From positions 1-64,000 of the forward strand of contig NZ_JAKKFH010000055.1 of the NCBI RefSeq assembly GCF_022230925.1: 64,000 bases of DNA, written 5' to 3'. Under the pieces are notes generated by a model. That model saw nothing but the letters and a program-made list of their open reading frames with translations. It ran no database searches and was not told the origin of the DNA. The translations under genes and the position numbers were made by a program. Positions 17,932 through 29,384 of the stretch are shown here, piece after piece (the stretch's first letter is position 1; the number at the start of each line of letters is the position of its first letter). Source of the stretch: Micromonospora alfalfae. GTDB lineage: Bacteria; Actinomycetota; Actinomycetes; Mycobacteriales; Micromonosporaceae.

Positions 17932-18247
17932 ATCAATCTCCGTCCATGCATGGTGGTACGCGCCGGCGTCAGTGGCGGCGGAGCGAGAGGTGTAAGGGGT
18001 GGCCGAGGGCCTGGCGGGACGCGCGCGGACGCTTGCCCCCAAACAAGGAAAGTCCATCGGGGCCAAGAACGCACCTCGAAAAGGGTCATCGTGACGGAGG
18101 ACACCTGAGTGGTGTAGCGCGCATCAGACGGGTGGTTTCCGCCCACCGCCTGAAAGGATGGATTGGCGCGTCCGGGCCGGGGGCACTACCTGCGTGCGCG
18201 CGGGCGATCTCGGCCGGTGCGCACATAACCATGGTCTAAGGAGCGAC
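17932..18247. other. divergent glgA/glgX intergenic region
   Basis: 316 bp with promoters expected in both directions. The sequence ends TAAGGAG just before the glgX ATG. No convincing sigma-70-like hexamers, riboswitch or protein-sized ORF was recognised. AT-richer pockets near 18040-18075 and 18140-18160 are the best places for promoter elements. Confidence 0.4.
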
Positions 18248-20365
<2,118 letters not shown>

Positions 20366-20366
20366 C

Positions 20367-22673
20367 ATGCCGGCCACCCCTCCCACTTCCACCTACCGCA
20401 TCCAGGTCCGCCCCGGCTTCGACCTGGACGCCACCGCCGCGGTCGTCGACTACCTGGACGACCTCGGCGTCACCCACCTCTACACCGCCCCACTGCTGAC
20501 CGCCACGCCCGGCTCCCAGCACGGCTACGACGTGGTCGACCACCGGGCCGTCAACCCGGAGCTGGGCGGGGAGGCCGCCCGGCAGCGGCTGCTGCGCGCG
20601 CTACGCGACAGGCAGCTCGGCCTGGTCGTCGACATCGTGCCCAACCACGCCGGAGTCGCCGTCCCGGCCGCCAACCCCGCCTGGTGGGACGTGCTGCGCC
20701 GGGGGCGCGACTCGACGTACGCCGACTGGTTCGACATCGACTGGGACCGGGGCCGGCTGCTGCTGCCGGTGCTGGCCGACGACGAGGCAGCCCTCGACGA
20801 CCTCAAGCTTGTCGACGGGGAGCTGCGCTACCACGAGCACCGCTTCCCGATCGCCGACGGCACCGGCGATGGCACCGCCGCCGAGGTGCACGACCGGCAG
20901 CACTACGAGCTGGTCTCCTGGCGGCGCGGTGACGCCGAGCTGACGTACCGCCGGTTCTTCGCCATCGCGGGCCTGGCGGGTCTGCGCGTGGAGGACCCGG
21001 CGGTCTTCGCCGCCACCCACGAGCTGATCCTGCGCTGGGCCGCCGCCGGGGAGGTCGACGGCATCCGCGTCGACCACCCGGACGGCCTGCGCGACCCGGC
21101 CGGCTACCTGGCCCGGTTGCGGGCCGCCGCGCCCGACGCCTGGCTCGTGGTGGAGAAGATCCTTGAGTACGGCGAGGAGCTGCCGGACTGGCCGGTGGAC
21201 GGCACCACCGGTTACGACGCCCTGGCCATGGCCGGCGGGCTCTTCATCGACATCGACGCCGAGGGCGACTTCACGGTGCTGGACACCCAGCTTGCCGGCC
21301 GGCGTACCTCCTGGGAGAACCTGACCCACACCACCAAGCTGGCCGCCGCCACCCAACTGCTCGCCGCCGAGCTGACCCGGCTGGCCGCCCTCGTCCCCGA
21401 GGTGCCCACCGAGCAGGCCCGCGCGGCGCTCGCCGAGCTGGCCGCCGCGTTCGACGTCTACCGGGGCTACCCGCCGCACGGAGCCCGGCACCTCGCCGCC
21501 GCCCGCTCCGAGGCCGGCCGCCGCCGCCCCGACCTGGCCGCCGCCCTGGACGCGATCACCCGACGGCTGCGCAACCCCGACGACGAGTTGGGCATGCGGT
21601 TCCCCCAGCTCACCGGCGCGGTGATGGCCAAGGGCGTGGAGGACACCGCGTTCTACCGCTGGACCCGGTTCGTGGCGCTCAACGAGGTCGGCGACAGCCC
21701 CACCCGCTTCGGGGTGCCACCGGCGGAGTTCCACCGCTTCGCCGCCGCCCAACAGGTCCGTTGGCCGGCCAGCATGACCACCCTCTCCACCCACGACACC
21801 AAACGCGGCGAGGACGTCCGCGCCCGGCTCGCCGTGCTCAGCGAGCTGCCGGGCCGGTGGGCCGAGCAGGTCAAGACCTGGATGGAGTACGCCCCGCTGC
21901 CCGACCCAGCGTTCGCCCACCTGCTCTGGCAGACCGCCGTCGGCGCGTGGCCGATCGAACGGGAACGGCTGCACGCGTACGTCGAGAAGGCCGCCCGGGA
22001 GGCCGGGGCCTCGACCAGTTGGGCGGACCCCGACCCGGTCTTCGAGCAGGCGCTGCACGACGTGGTCGACCTGATGTACGACGACCCGAGCCTGCACGAC
22101 GAGCTGACCGAACTCGCCGCCGCCATCGCCCCGGCCGGCTGGTGCAACTCCCTCGGGCAGAAGCTCATCCAGCTCACCATGCCCGGGGTGCCGGACACCT
22201 ACCAGGGCACCGAGCTGTGGGACAACTCCCTGGTCGACCCGGACAACCGCCGCCCTGTCGACTTCGACGTACGCCGAGAGTTGCTGGCACGCATCGACGG
22301 CGGCTGGCGTCCCCCGATCGACACCGACGGAGCGGCGAAGCTGCTCGTCGTGTCGCGGACACTGCGGCTGCGGCGGGCGCACCCGGAGCTGTTCACCACC
22401 TACCGGCCGGTCCCGGCGCAGGGGCCGGTGAGCCGGCACGCGGTGGCCTTCGACCGGGGCGGGGTGATCGTCGTGGCGACCCGACTTCCGCTGGGCCTGG
22501 CACGTGTCGGCGGGTGGTGCGACACAGCCCTGTCACTTCCCGTTCACGAGATGAAGGACCTGTTCACCGGCCGGGTCTACAGTGGCGGAGAGACGCCGCT
22601 GGACAATCTTCTGGCCGATTACCCCGTCGCTCTGCTGGCTCCTCCCACCGCTGCCGAGGAGGCCGTTTCATGA
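20367..22673 (+). CDS. treY: malto-oligosyltrehalose synthase
   Basis: 768-aa GH13 enzyme that turns the reducing-end alpha-1,4 bond of maltodextrin into the alpha,alpha-1,1 bond of trehalose. Characteristic segments are TSTYRIQVRPGFDLDATAAV, YLDDLGVTHLYTAPLL, VVDIVPNHAGVA, GIRVDHPDGLRDPAGYLARL (nucleophile Asp), VVEKILEYGEELPDW (acid Glu) and LSTHDTKRGEDVRARL. The C-terminal QKLIQLTMPGVPDTYQGTEL is typical. It directly follows glgX and overlaps treZ by 4 bp (ATGA). Confidence 0.97.
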   Translation: MPATPPTSTYRIQVRPGFDLDATAAVVDYLDDLGVTHLYTAPLLTATPGSQHGYDVVDHRAVNPELGGEAARQRLLRALRDRQLGLVVDIVPNHAGVAVPAANPAWWDVLRRGRDSTYADWFDIDWDRGRLLLPVLADDEAALDDLKLVDGELRYHEHRFPIADGTGDGTAAEVHDRQHYELVSWRRGDAELTYRRFFAIAGLAGLRVEDPAVFAATHELILRWAAAGEVDGIRVDHPDGLRDPAGYLARLRAAAPDAWLVVEKILEYGEELPDWPVDGTTGYDALAMAGGLFIDIDAEGDFTVLDTQLAGRRTSWENLTHTTKLAAATQLLAAELTRLAALVPEVPTEQARAALAELAAAFDVYRGYPPHGARHLAAARSEAGRRRPDLAAALDAITRRLRNPDDELGMRFPQLTGAVMAKGVEDTAFYRWTRFVALNEVGDSPTRFGVPPAEFHRFAAAQQVRWPASMTTLSTHDTKRGEDVRARLAVLSELPGRWAEQVKTWMEYAPLPDPAFAHLLWQTAVGAWPIERERLHAYVEKAAREAGASTSWADPDPVFEQALHDVVDLMYDDPSLHDELTELAAAIAPAGWCNSLGQKLIQLTMPGVPDTYQGTELWDNSLVDPDNRRPVDFDVRRELLARIDGGWRPPIDTDGAAKLLVVSRTLRLRRAHPELFTTYRPVPAQGPVSRHAVAFDRGGVIVVATRLPLGLARVGGWCDTALSLPVHEMKDLFTGRVYSGGETPLDNLLADYPVALLAPPTAAEEAVS

Positions 22674-24394
22674 CCGAATTCTCCGTCTGGGCACCGGACG
22701 CCACCCGGGTGCGGCTGCGCCTGGCCGGCGACACCGACCACGAGATGCGCGCCGCCGACGACGGCTGGTGGCGGGTCGAGGTGCCCGACGCCGGCCTCGA
22801 CTACTCCTTTCTGCTGAACGACGACGAATCCCCACTGCCCGACCCCCGGTCACCGTGGCAGCCTGCGGGAGTGCACGGGCCGAGCCGCCGCTACGACCAT
22901 TCCGCGTTCCAGTGGACCGATTCCTCGTGGACGGGCCGGCAGTTGCCCGGCAGCATCCTCTACGAGCTGCACATCGGCACCTTCACCCCGGACGGCACCT
23001 TCGACGCGGCCATCGACCGCCTCGACCACCTGGTGTCGCTGGGCGTCGACCTGATCGAACTGCTCCCGGTCAACGCCTTCAACGGCGAACACAACTGGGG
23101 GTACGACGGCGTCTGCTGGTACGCCCCGCACGAGCCCTACGGCGGCCCCGACGGCCTGAAACGGTTCGTCGACGCCGCCCACGCGCGCGGGATGGGGGTG
23201 ATCCTCGACGTTGTCTACAACCATTTCGGGCCCTCCGGGGCCTACGCGCCGCAGTTCGGGCCCTACCTCGCCGAGCAGAGCAACAGCTGGGGCCGCTCGG
23301 TCAACCTGGACGGCCCGCACTCCGACGAGGTACGCCGCTACATCATCGACAGCGTCCTCATGTGGCTGCGCGACTACCACGTCGACGGACTACGCCTGGA
23401 CGCCGTGCACGCCCTTCACGACTCGCGGGCCGTCCCCATCTTGGAAGAGCTGGCGGTCTCCGTCGAGTCGCTGTCGACGCACCTGGGGCGGCCGTTGTCG
23501 CTGATCGCCGAGTCGGACCTCAACGACCCCCGGCTGATCACGCCTCGGGAGGCGGGCGGCTTCGGGCTGCACGCCCAGTGGAACGACGACGCCCACCACG
23601 CGCTGCACACATTGCTGACGGGGGAGCGGCAGGGGTACTACGGCGACTTCGGCTCTCTGGAGACGCTGTCGGACGTGCTGACGGGTGGGTTCTTCCACGC
23701 GGGGACCTGGTCGAGCTTCCGTAACCGGCACCACGGGCGGCCCTTGGACTCGCGGGTGCCTGGGCATCGCCTTGTCGCTTACCTCCAGAACCACGATCAG
23801 ATCGGGAACCGGGCCACCGGGGATCGGATCTCTGTTTCGTTGTCGCCCTCACTGCTGCGTGTTGGAGCTGTGCTGCTGCTGACGGCGCCGTTCACTCCGA
23901 TGCTGTTCATGGGGGAGGAGTGGGCGGCCTCCACGCCCTGGCAGTTCTTCACGTCGCACCCGGAGCCGGAGTTGGCTTCCGCGGTGCGGACCGGGCGGCG
24001 GCGGGAGTTCGCCTCGCACGGGTGGCCAGAAGGGGAAGTGCCGGACCCGCAGGACCCGGAGACGTTCGTACGGTCCCGGTTGGACTGGGCTGAGCTGGAC
24101 AAGCCTGAGCATGCCTCGATGTTGTCGTTCTACCGGCGACTGATCGCCCTGCGTCGGTCGTCTTCGGACCTGTCCGATCCACGGATGCACGAGGTGTCGG
24201 TGCAGCACGGGGACCAGTTCCTGGTGATGCGGCGGGGGGACACGCTTGTGGTGGCGAACTTCGCCGGGCGGGGGCAGGGGGTGTCGCTGCCTGGGGTGGC
24301 GCGGCGGGTGCTGCTGGCTACGGGGGAGGGGGTCACGGTGATGCGGGACCGGATCGAGCTTCCGGCGGAGACTGCGGCGATCGTGGCGCTGTGA
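22670..24394 (+). CDS. treZ: malto-oligosyltrehalose trehalohydrolase
   Basis: 574-aa GH13 enzyme that releases trehalose from malto-oligosyl-trehalose. An N-terminal CBM48-like domain (FSVWAPDATRVRLRL) precedes the barrel: VILDVVYNHFGPSG, DGLRLDAVHAL (nucleophile), LIAESDLNDPRL (acid/base) and YLQNHDQIGNRATGD, with the GEEWAASTPWQFFTSH C-region. ATG 22670 overlaps the treY stop. Third-position usage shifts from mostly C (GGC, ACC, GCC) in the 5' two thirds to mostly G (GGG, ACG, GCG) after about 23.6 kb, while the protein stays conserved. Confidence 0.96.
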   Translation: MTEFSVWAPDATRVRLRLAGDTDHEMRAADDGWWRVEVPDAGLDYSFLLNDDESPLPDPRSPWQPAGVHGPSRRYDHSAFQWTDSSWTGRQLPGSILYELHIGTFTPDGTFDAAIDRLDHLVSLGVDLIELLPVNAFNGEHNWGYDGVCWYAPHEPYGGPDGLKRFVDAAHARGMGVILDVVYNHFGPSGAYAPQFGPYLAEQSNSWGRSVNLDGPHSDEVRRYIIDSVLMWLRDYHVDGLRLDAVHALHDSRAVPILEELAVSVESLSTHLGRPLSLIAESDLNDPRLITPREAGGFGLHAQWNDDAHHALHTLLTGERQGYYGDFGSLETLSDVLTGGFFHAGTWSSFRNRHHGRPLDSRVPGHRLVAYLQNHDQIGNRATGDRISVSLSPSLLRVGAVLLLTAPFTPMLFMGEEWAASTPWQFFTSHPEPELASAVRTGRRREFASHGWPEGEVPDPQDPETFVRSRLDWAELDKPEHASMLSFYRRLIALRRSSSDLSDPRMHEVSVQHGDQFLVMRRGDTLVVANFAGRGQGVSLPGVARRVLLATGEGVTVMRDRIELPAETAAIVAL

Positions 24395-24416
24395 CGTGAT
24401 GTCAAGTGAGCCTTTT

Positions 24417-24885
24417 TCATCCTCGGTCAGGGCGGGTCTTCGACGGATAAAGGACGAGGATGGCCTGCACGATCGGGGTCGCCGCAGCCTGGTCAGGACT
24501 CCAGTTTTTGAGGGTGGCGTTGGTACGTTCGCAATGGCACGGATTCGGGCGTGAGGGCTGTTGGCCTTCCCCGCCAGCGAGAGAGTTTCGGTCGGTAGCG
24601 GTGGCGTTTGAACGGGGTTCGAATGCTGCCGGCGGCGTCCTGGTTGGCTTTGTCGGCGGAAGTCATCACATTCGCGTTGGTCAGTGCGTAGATGATGGCG
24701 TGGGTGCGGGGCTGGCTCAGTGAGAATGCCTGCGGGTTGCGGCAGATTAGCGCGTGCATAACATTTATGCAACCAACGACAGCCCTTCCGTGCAACACGC
24801 CCGTGAGAACTTTGTTACCCGCGGCGACGAACTCGCTCTCTCGCCCGGCCCCGCCAAACTGGGACCGGCTGCACCAGCACAACTT
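24417..24885 (-). pseudogene. decayed DDE transposase C-terminal fragment
   Basis: Read with at least two frame changes on the minus strand, this gives THAIIYALTNANVMTSADKA, SIRTPFKRHRYRPKLSR, then in another frame AHARIRAI-like sequence (SPHARIRAI), and finally ATPIVQAILVL before a stop. These match the C-terminus of DDE_Tnp_4-type transposases (IS5-like), as recalled from the family. The N-terminal catalytic part is absent. It marks the left side of the lower-GC insertion directly after treZ. The ~500 bp beyond it (24886-25395) holds no recognisable gene. Confidence 0.65.
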
Positions 24886-25010
24886 GTGACTGTTCCCTTC
24901 TGGACGTGCTGAGGATCGAAATTTTTTCTATGATTAGACGAAGTGGCCAGGAGGTTGACATTTGCGCCATATCTCGCCGGTATCCAGCGAATTCCGTGAC
25001 CGCCCAATGA

Positions 25011-25031
25011 AAAACCCTCCCCACCGGGGAG
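25011..25031 (-). terminator. intrinsic terminator of the insertion's minus-strand operon
   Basis: On the minus strand a CTCCCC stem, GGT loop and GGGGAG stem are followed by GGTTTTTC, a good rho-independent pattern. It lies about 365 bp after the stop of the 1205-aa gene and would end that transcript. The intervening sequence has no gene. Confidence 0.6.
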
Positions 25032-25395
25032 AAGAGGTTGATTGAAGAGGGCCAGTATTTTAGACCTCAAAGGAAGAATTGGCATGAGACGTGAGCGCTC
25101 CTGCAGCGGAAGGTGGCTTGGGGCAAATAACCGAACTGGCCGCGATTTCTCCCCGTCGACGGTGACGGCGATTCGGCGATTCGCTCTGCGGCTTGTTCTT
25201 GATTGCGGACGAACATGGGTTGTGGCGTAACACTCGTGACGTGCCATGGGGGCGAAGGGCTGGTGGTGGCCCTGCTGTGGCTCGGTGAGTAGGCCACCAT
25301 CGGCAAGACCCGTGCAGCGTCGCGATTGACCGTGGCGCTGGCGGTGCACGGATCGCGGCATGACGATGCCCGTTCTGCAAGATCATGGGGGAAGG

Positions 25396-28300
25396 TCACT
25401 CAGCAACATCCGCGATGGTCGCCGCCCCACCAAGAACGGCTTTGACCTCGGCTTCCAGTCGAAGGTGCCCCTTCGCGCCGAGGCTGTTCATAAACGCCTC
25501 TGCCGCTGACCCTAGAGAATCGTCTCCAGACGTCATAGCGTTCGCAATTACCATTGGAACCGCATTTCGTGTGGGGTCGTAGGACGCCATGCCGCCCTCG
25601 TCGCGACCGTCTAGGAGAAGTTTGAGCACAGCGAAAGCAGTTGCCGGGTCGACCGTAGAGGCTTGTGCCAAATTTTTCCCGATCATGTACCGCTCCGTCG
25701 CAATTGCCGGCTCCAGCTCTAATGCATCCCTCAGCCGCGGCAGCCACCATTGGACCGGAAACTTGTTGCCCTTGGCGATCCAGTAAAAGCCCTTCAGTTC
25801 TTCATGGTCCTCCGGATGATCCCTGACGTGCTGGAAACGCTCGTCCCAAAGGTCCCCGAATCGATCGCGGATTTCTTCGTCAACGTGGCTTGCATGGTAG
25901 AAGGATGAAGCGATAGCGCCGAGTGCGTCGCCACGGATTTTGGCGTCGACGGTCGCGAAGAAAGCGTGGACGACGGGATCGTCGGCCGTCTTGTGGCCGT
26001 ATATCAGTGAATCGACGGCCCATTCGCCGATCCGCTGGATGGGGCTGGATCTAGTACGCCATCCACAGATGAGCGCATCGCCGAGGTCAATCGCAGCAAT
26101 CATCGGGCCGTTTAGTAGGTCATACAAATCGCGGTGGTAGTAGTGCGTGGTAAGAGCCGTTGTCAAACCGATCTGCTGCTGAACGGATAGGTTATGTTCG
26201 GAGCCGAAGAACGCCTCGAGGTGGCCCTTCAGCCACTCCGAAGAGTGAGTAAGGATGCGGCCGGTCTTTTCGCCGAGTACCGCGCGGCCGGCGCCGTGTC
26301 TATCATCTCGCGCGAGCTCTCGCTCGATCGCTGCCATCGCGGCCGGCTTCCAGGGGGCCTGCTTCGCCCGGGTGGCCAGGTAGATTAACGCCCGTAGTCG
26401 GTTAGGCCATTGCCAGTTGAGCGACATGGTGAGTGGGTCCCAGCTGTTCTCGCCCACCTCATAAGCGTTGTACTCCGCCCAAGCTTCGTCATCCTTGGCG
26501 TCTTCGATCAGCAGCTTCGCAAACTGAACCATTGATTGGTCTGAAATCGACACACTGTCGCGTTCTTTGACAATTTCCTCCAATAGTCCAACTGCTGCGT
26601 TCTTCGCCCCACGGAAGTCTTTGTCGTCATCCATTGTGCCCCCCTCAACAGGGAAGGGTGACTCGTTCCCGTGCTCTAGAACGTCGCGGATCAACGCGGC
26701 AACCTCTGACCAATCGAGTTCCATGTCCGCCTTGAGGGCCGCCTCCCATCCCCGAAGGATGGCGCGCAGGTAGGTCGGCCGGAGTTTCTCGATGAGACCT
26801 GTGACTCCAGCTATGGCGCGCGGGTTTGTGGTCAAGAGTCCGGCAAGCTCTCGTCCTTGACCCTCATGAGAGGGCTCAGGTCCCCAGCCGTCCCCCGTGT
26901 CGTGCCAGCTTGCAAGGTGAGCGACAAGCTCGGTAGGACTCATTGTCGCCATCTCGTCTTGGGTGCAGTACGGATTAGGGCCGGTCCAGCCCGTGACCAT
27001 GCCCGAGGGAGTGCGCGCCCCCTCGACCATGCCGTTACGCGCATCCAACTCGGCCAGCTCGGTGCGCAGCCCGGGAGGAAGAGCATCAGCGCCAAGGGCA
27101 GACAGCCAGCGATGTTTATTGCGGTCAGCGCGCTCCTGGACTTGAGCCTCGGCCTCTTCGGCGGGCGTTTCGGGATCGACGAAGCGTTCACGCATCCACT
27201 TCAGATCTTCTGCGTGCGCGTAGGCAATAAAATTGTTGATGACGTTCAAAGCTGCTGAGTCGATCTTCGCAACCGATTGTCCAAGCTCGGCGTACTCGAC
27301 CCGCAGATTGTCGTCGTCGGACGCCTCGTCTCCGAGTAACCGTTCGGCAACACCAAGCAGGTACCGTGCGTCGGCGCCTGTATCGATGCGCTGACGGATC
27401 GCCTCGGCAACAGCGAACATGGCTATCTTGCGGAGTAGCTGGACGCGGGAGCGGAGGAGCGCCTTGACAGTCTCCTCCGGATCCTTTAATACGGCTGGTA
27501 TCGCCAGGTCTCTGACCGCGTCGACTAGGGCGTGCTCAGGACTTGGGTAGGAACTGTCGCGTGCCCGAATCGACGGTCGAATCATACCGCTGAAGTCGTG
27601 CTCGTCTCCGTCGTGGCCGGATAACTTCTCGAAGCTGGCGAGCCAGCCGGCAACTGCCTTGAGTGCGTCCGCACCGAGTGCTGGGACCAATCGTGGCAAC
27701 TCCTCCTGGTACCAGTAGTCGTCCATCGCTAGAACTGGCGTTCGCCTAAAGGGGCCGTCAGAGACAGAGGGTCTCGGTGCGAAGAGGTTGTTCGCCAACC
27801 AGCGACCCGCCTTATTCTCGCCGCCGTCAAGAAGCGTGATCGCAAACGACACAAGTTCACTCGGGTCCGTTCGCCACCCGAATCCTTGGCGCGTCGCCGC
27901 CCACGCTTGAAGGAGCGCTTTGAGGCGGGCTCCCTCCGCAGCGGGAATCCTCGAACCGATTTCAAAGACCGCGCGTCGCACCCACGTATTGTTGCTGTTG
28001 GTGAGGGCACGTAGAACATCGACCACGTCGGTCGGCACCTCTGGTGCCACCCGGGCTAGGTATGCTATCTCGGGCCAGTAGACGTCACGGACATACCCGT
28101 CGTCGGTGTTCTCTGGCTCAGGTGGATTCGCGAACGCATGAGCTTCGAACAACGGCCGTACCCAGTGAGGATTATTTAGGCCTTCGTAGAAAACCCTCCG
28201 CAGTTGGAGCGTCGGTATCTTCAGGAGTACTGCTTGGACGTCGGCTTTGCTCGGCTTCTTGTACCACGCGTTGTCATTGCCGACCTCCTCAAGGGCATTT

Positions 28301-29013
28301 ATCTCGGCCAGTAAATCGTCTATTGAATGGCGAAGCGTAAAGAAGGCGGTGATGACGGTGTCGAAGAGCTCATCAAAAACTGCTACATGGTCACGTAGAA
28401 GGTCATCGGAGGGAAGATCCGACAGCTTAGGTTCGTCATCCTGAAGGTGGGCCCATCTTACGAAAAAGTCGCGGGACTCCACCCAGCGCTTGACGACGAG
28501 GTGCTCACTGTTGCCGTCGTCCGTGAGCAAAGAGGCGACGTCGTCTCGACTGCGCCGCTTCTCTTGCACTGCCGTCTTGATGAGCTTATCGAAGATCTCT
28601 GCAACGGCGCGTGGAACGGGGATGGACTCGCCGTCGGCGTCAAGAGCCAAGCCCGGAAACCTCGCCAGCATGTCCGGTAGTTCCTGGACCTGCTTCCCGG
28701 TCGGCGGTTTGATTCGAGGGCTCGCCGTGGTCCCCATTGCGCCCAGCACCCGGTTCATGACTTCGCGCACCGAATGACAGATGTGCGAGATCCGCGTTCG
28801 CTCGTCGCCGACCTCGGCTGGCGTCGTGAGCAGGAGCAAGGCTGCCCGATACATACTGGCGATGTCAGAACGTCTCTCCGCTAGCGCGGCGTAGATTCGC
28901 TGCTGTCGATCGTCAATTGATGCGATATCGGGAACCACTGGCGTGTCACTCCCTTTAGCTGCGAGGTCTGAAGGTGGCCGTAAACATTCGAATACTTGCG
29001 CCGAACGTTTCAT
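25396..29013 (-). CDS. large protein of unknown function (1205 aa), HEAT-like repeats
   Basis: I do not recognise this protein. It is soluble, mainly alpha-helical and acidic, with no signal peptide, transmembrane helix or visible Walker motif. Near the N-terminus RTRISHICHSVREVMNRVL (R72 to H77) has R-x4-H spacing like HEPN domains. Segments such as TWVRRAVFEIGSRI and LLRSRVQLLRKIAMFAVAEA look like HEAT-type helical pairs. Start is uncertain: GTG 28938 has GGGAG upstream. Base composition is clearly less GC-rich than its neighbours, suggesting transfer. It follows the HEPN-like gene on the same strand. Confidence 0.8.
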   Translation of the reverse strand: MKRSAQVFECLRPPSDLAAKGSDTPVVPDIASIDDRQQRIYAALAERRSDIASMYRAALLLLTTPAEVGDERTRISHICHSVREVMNRVLGAMGTTASPRIKPPTGKQVQELPDMLARFPGLALDADGESIPVPRAVAEIFDKLIKTAVQEKRRSRDDVASLLTDDGNSEHLVVKRWVESRDFFVRWAHLQDDEPKLSDLPSDDLLRDHVAVFDELFDTVITAFFTLRHSIDDLLAEINALEEVGNDNAWYKKPSKADVQAVLLKIPTLQLRRVFYEGLNNPHWVRPLFEAHAFANPPEPENTDDGYVRDVYWPEIAYLARVAPEVPTDVVDVLRALTNSNNTWVRRAVFEIGSRIPAAEGARLKALLQAWAATRQGFGWRTDPSELVSFAITLLDGGENKAGRWLANNLFAPRPSVSDGPFRRTPVLAMDDYWYQEELPRLVPALGADALKAVAGWLASFEKLSGHDGDEHDFSGMIRPSIRARDSSYPSPEHALVDAVRDLAIPAVLKDPEETVKALLRSRVQLLRKIAMFAVAEAIRQRIDTGADARYLLGVAERLLGDEASDDDNLRVEYAELGQSVAKIDSAALNVINNFIAYAHAEDLKWMRERFVDPETPAEEAEAQVQERADRNKHRWLSALGADALPPGLRTELAELDARNGMVEGARTPSGMVTGWTGPNPYCTQDEMATMSPTELVAHLASWHDTGDGWGPEPSHEGQGRELAGLLTTNPRAIAGVTGLIEKLRPTYLRAILRGWEAALKADMELDWSEVAALIRDVLEHGNESPFPVEGGTMDDDKDFRGAKNAAVGLLEEIVKERDSVSISDQSMVQFAKLLIEDAKDDEAWAEYNAYEVGENSWDPLTMSLNWQWPNRLRALIYLATRAKQAPWKPAAMAAIERELARDDRHGAGRAVLGEKTGRILTHSSEWLKGHLEAFFGSEHNLSVQQQIGLTTALTTHYYHRDLYDLLNGPMIAAIDLGDALICGWRTRSSPIQRIGEWAVDSLIYGHKTADDPVVHAFFATVDAKIRGDALGAIASSFYHASHVDEEIRDRFGDLWDERFQHVRDHPEDHEELKGFYWIAKGNKFPVQWWLPRLRDALELEPAIATERYMIGKNLAQASTVDPATAFAVLKLLLDGRDEGGMASYDPTRNAVPMVIANAMTSGDDSLGSAAEAFMNSLGAKGHLRLEAEVKAVLGGAATIADVAE

Positions 29014-29097
29014 TTGGCATCACCCGTACCCGGTTTGAAGACCAGGTGAACATACGTTGCTTCGGTTCGCTGTGACCATTAGTTGCGGAGAAGCGCG

Positions 29098-29337
29098 ATG
29101 CGGGCAGAACGTTTTTGGCGTCGGAGGTGGTACCGCGCTGTTGCGGAATACGTGGTCGATGAAGGTCCTAGTCGCTCCGCTTTGGAATTGTGAGTTCCCA
29201 TCGACGATGATGGCCTCGAGTCCGGAAGGGCGCTGGGCATCGACGAAGGTGCGCCGCTCCTCGTTGATCTGAGCGAAAGCGGAGACGTTGTCAGAAATTC
29301 CAAGATTACCTCCTTTTGTGGCGCAACGTCGGACTGA
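29098..29337 (+). pseudogene. broken ORF, possible integrase N-terminus remnant
   Basis: A plus-strand frame from ATG 29098 is interrupted by TGA after LEL and continues VPIDDDGLESGRALGIDEGAPLLVD to a stop at 29337. The latter piece is reminiscent of the N-terminal arm of actinobacterial tyrosine recombinases, but this is from memory and short. It occupies most of the 370 bp between the two minus-strand genes of the insertion. If right, it is an integration scar. Confidence 0.3.
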
Positions 29338-29384
29338 GTCGGTTGCGGAGTTGGAGCGCGATTCGCAGGAAATTTTGCACCAGC

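Noticed and set aside
17932..18247. Riboswitch or leader RNA in front of glgX
   Set aside because: No recognisable aptamer elements or terminator/antiterminator pair.
20601..22439. 612-codon open frame on the minus strand
   Set aside because: Antisense to treY and without recognisable domains or ribosome site.
24493..24882. 129-codon minus-strand ORF as a real gene
   Set aside because: Its middle part is transposase C-terminus that continues in other frames, so it is treated as part of a pseudogene.
24886..25361. Minus-strand ORFs beyond the transposase remnant
   Set aside because: Three overlapping frames of similar length, none with a convincing start, codon bias or family; a terminator hairpin lies within them.
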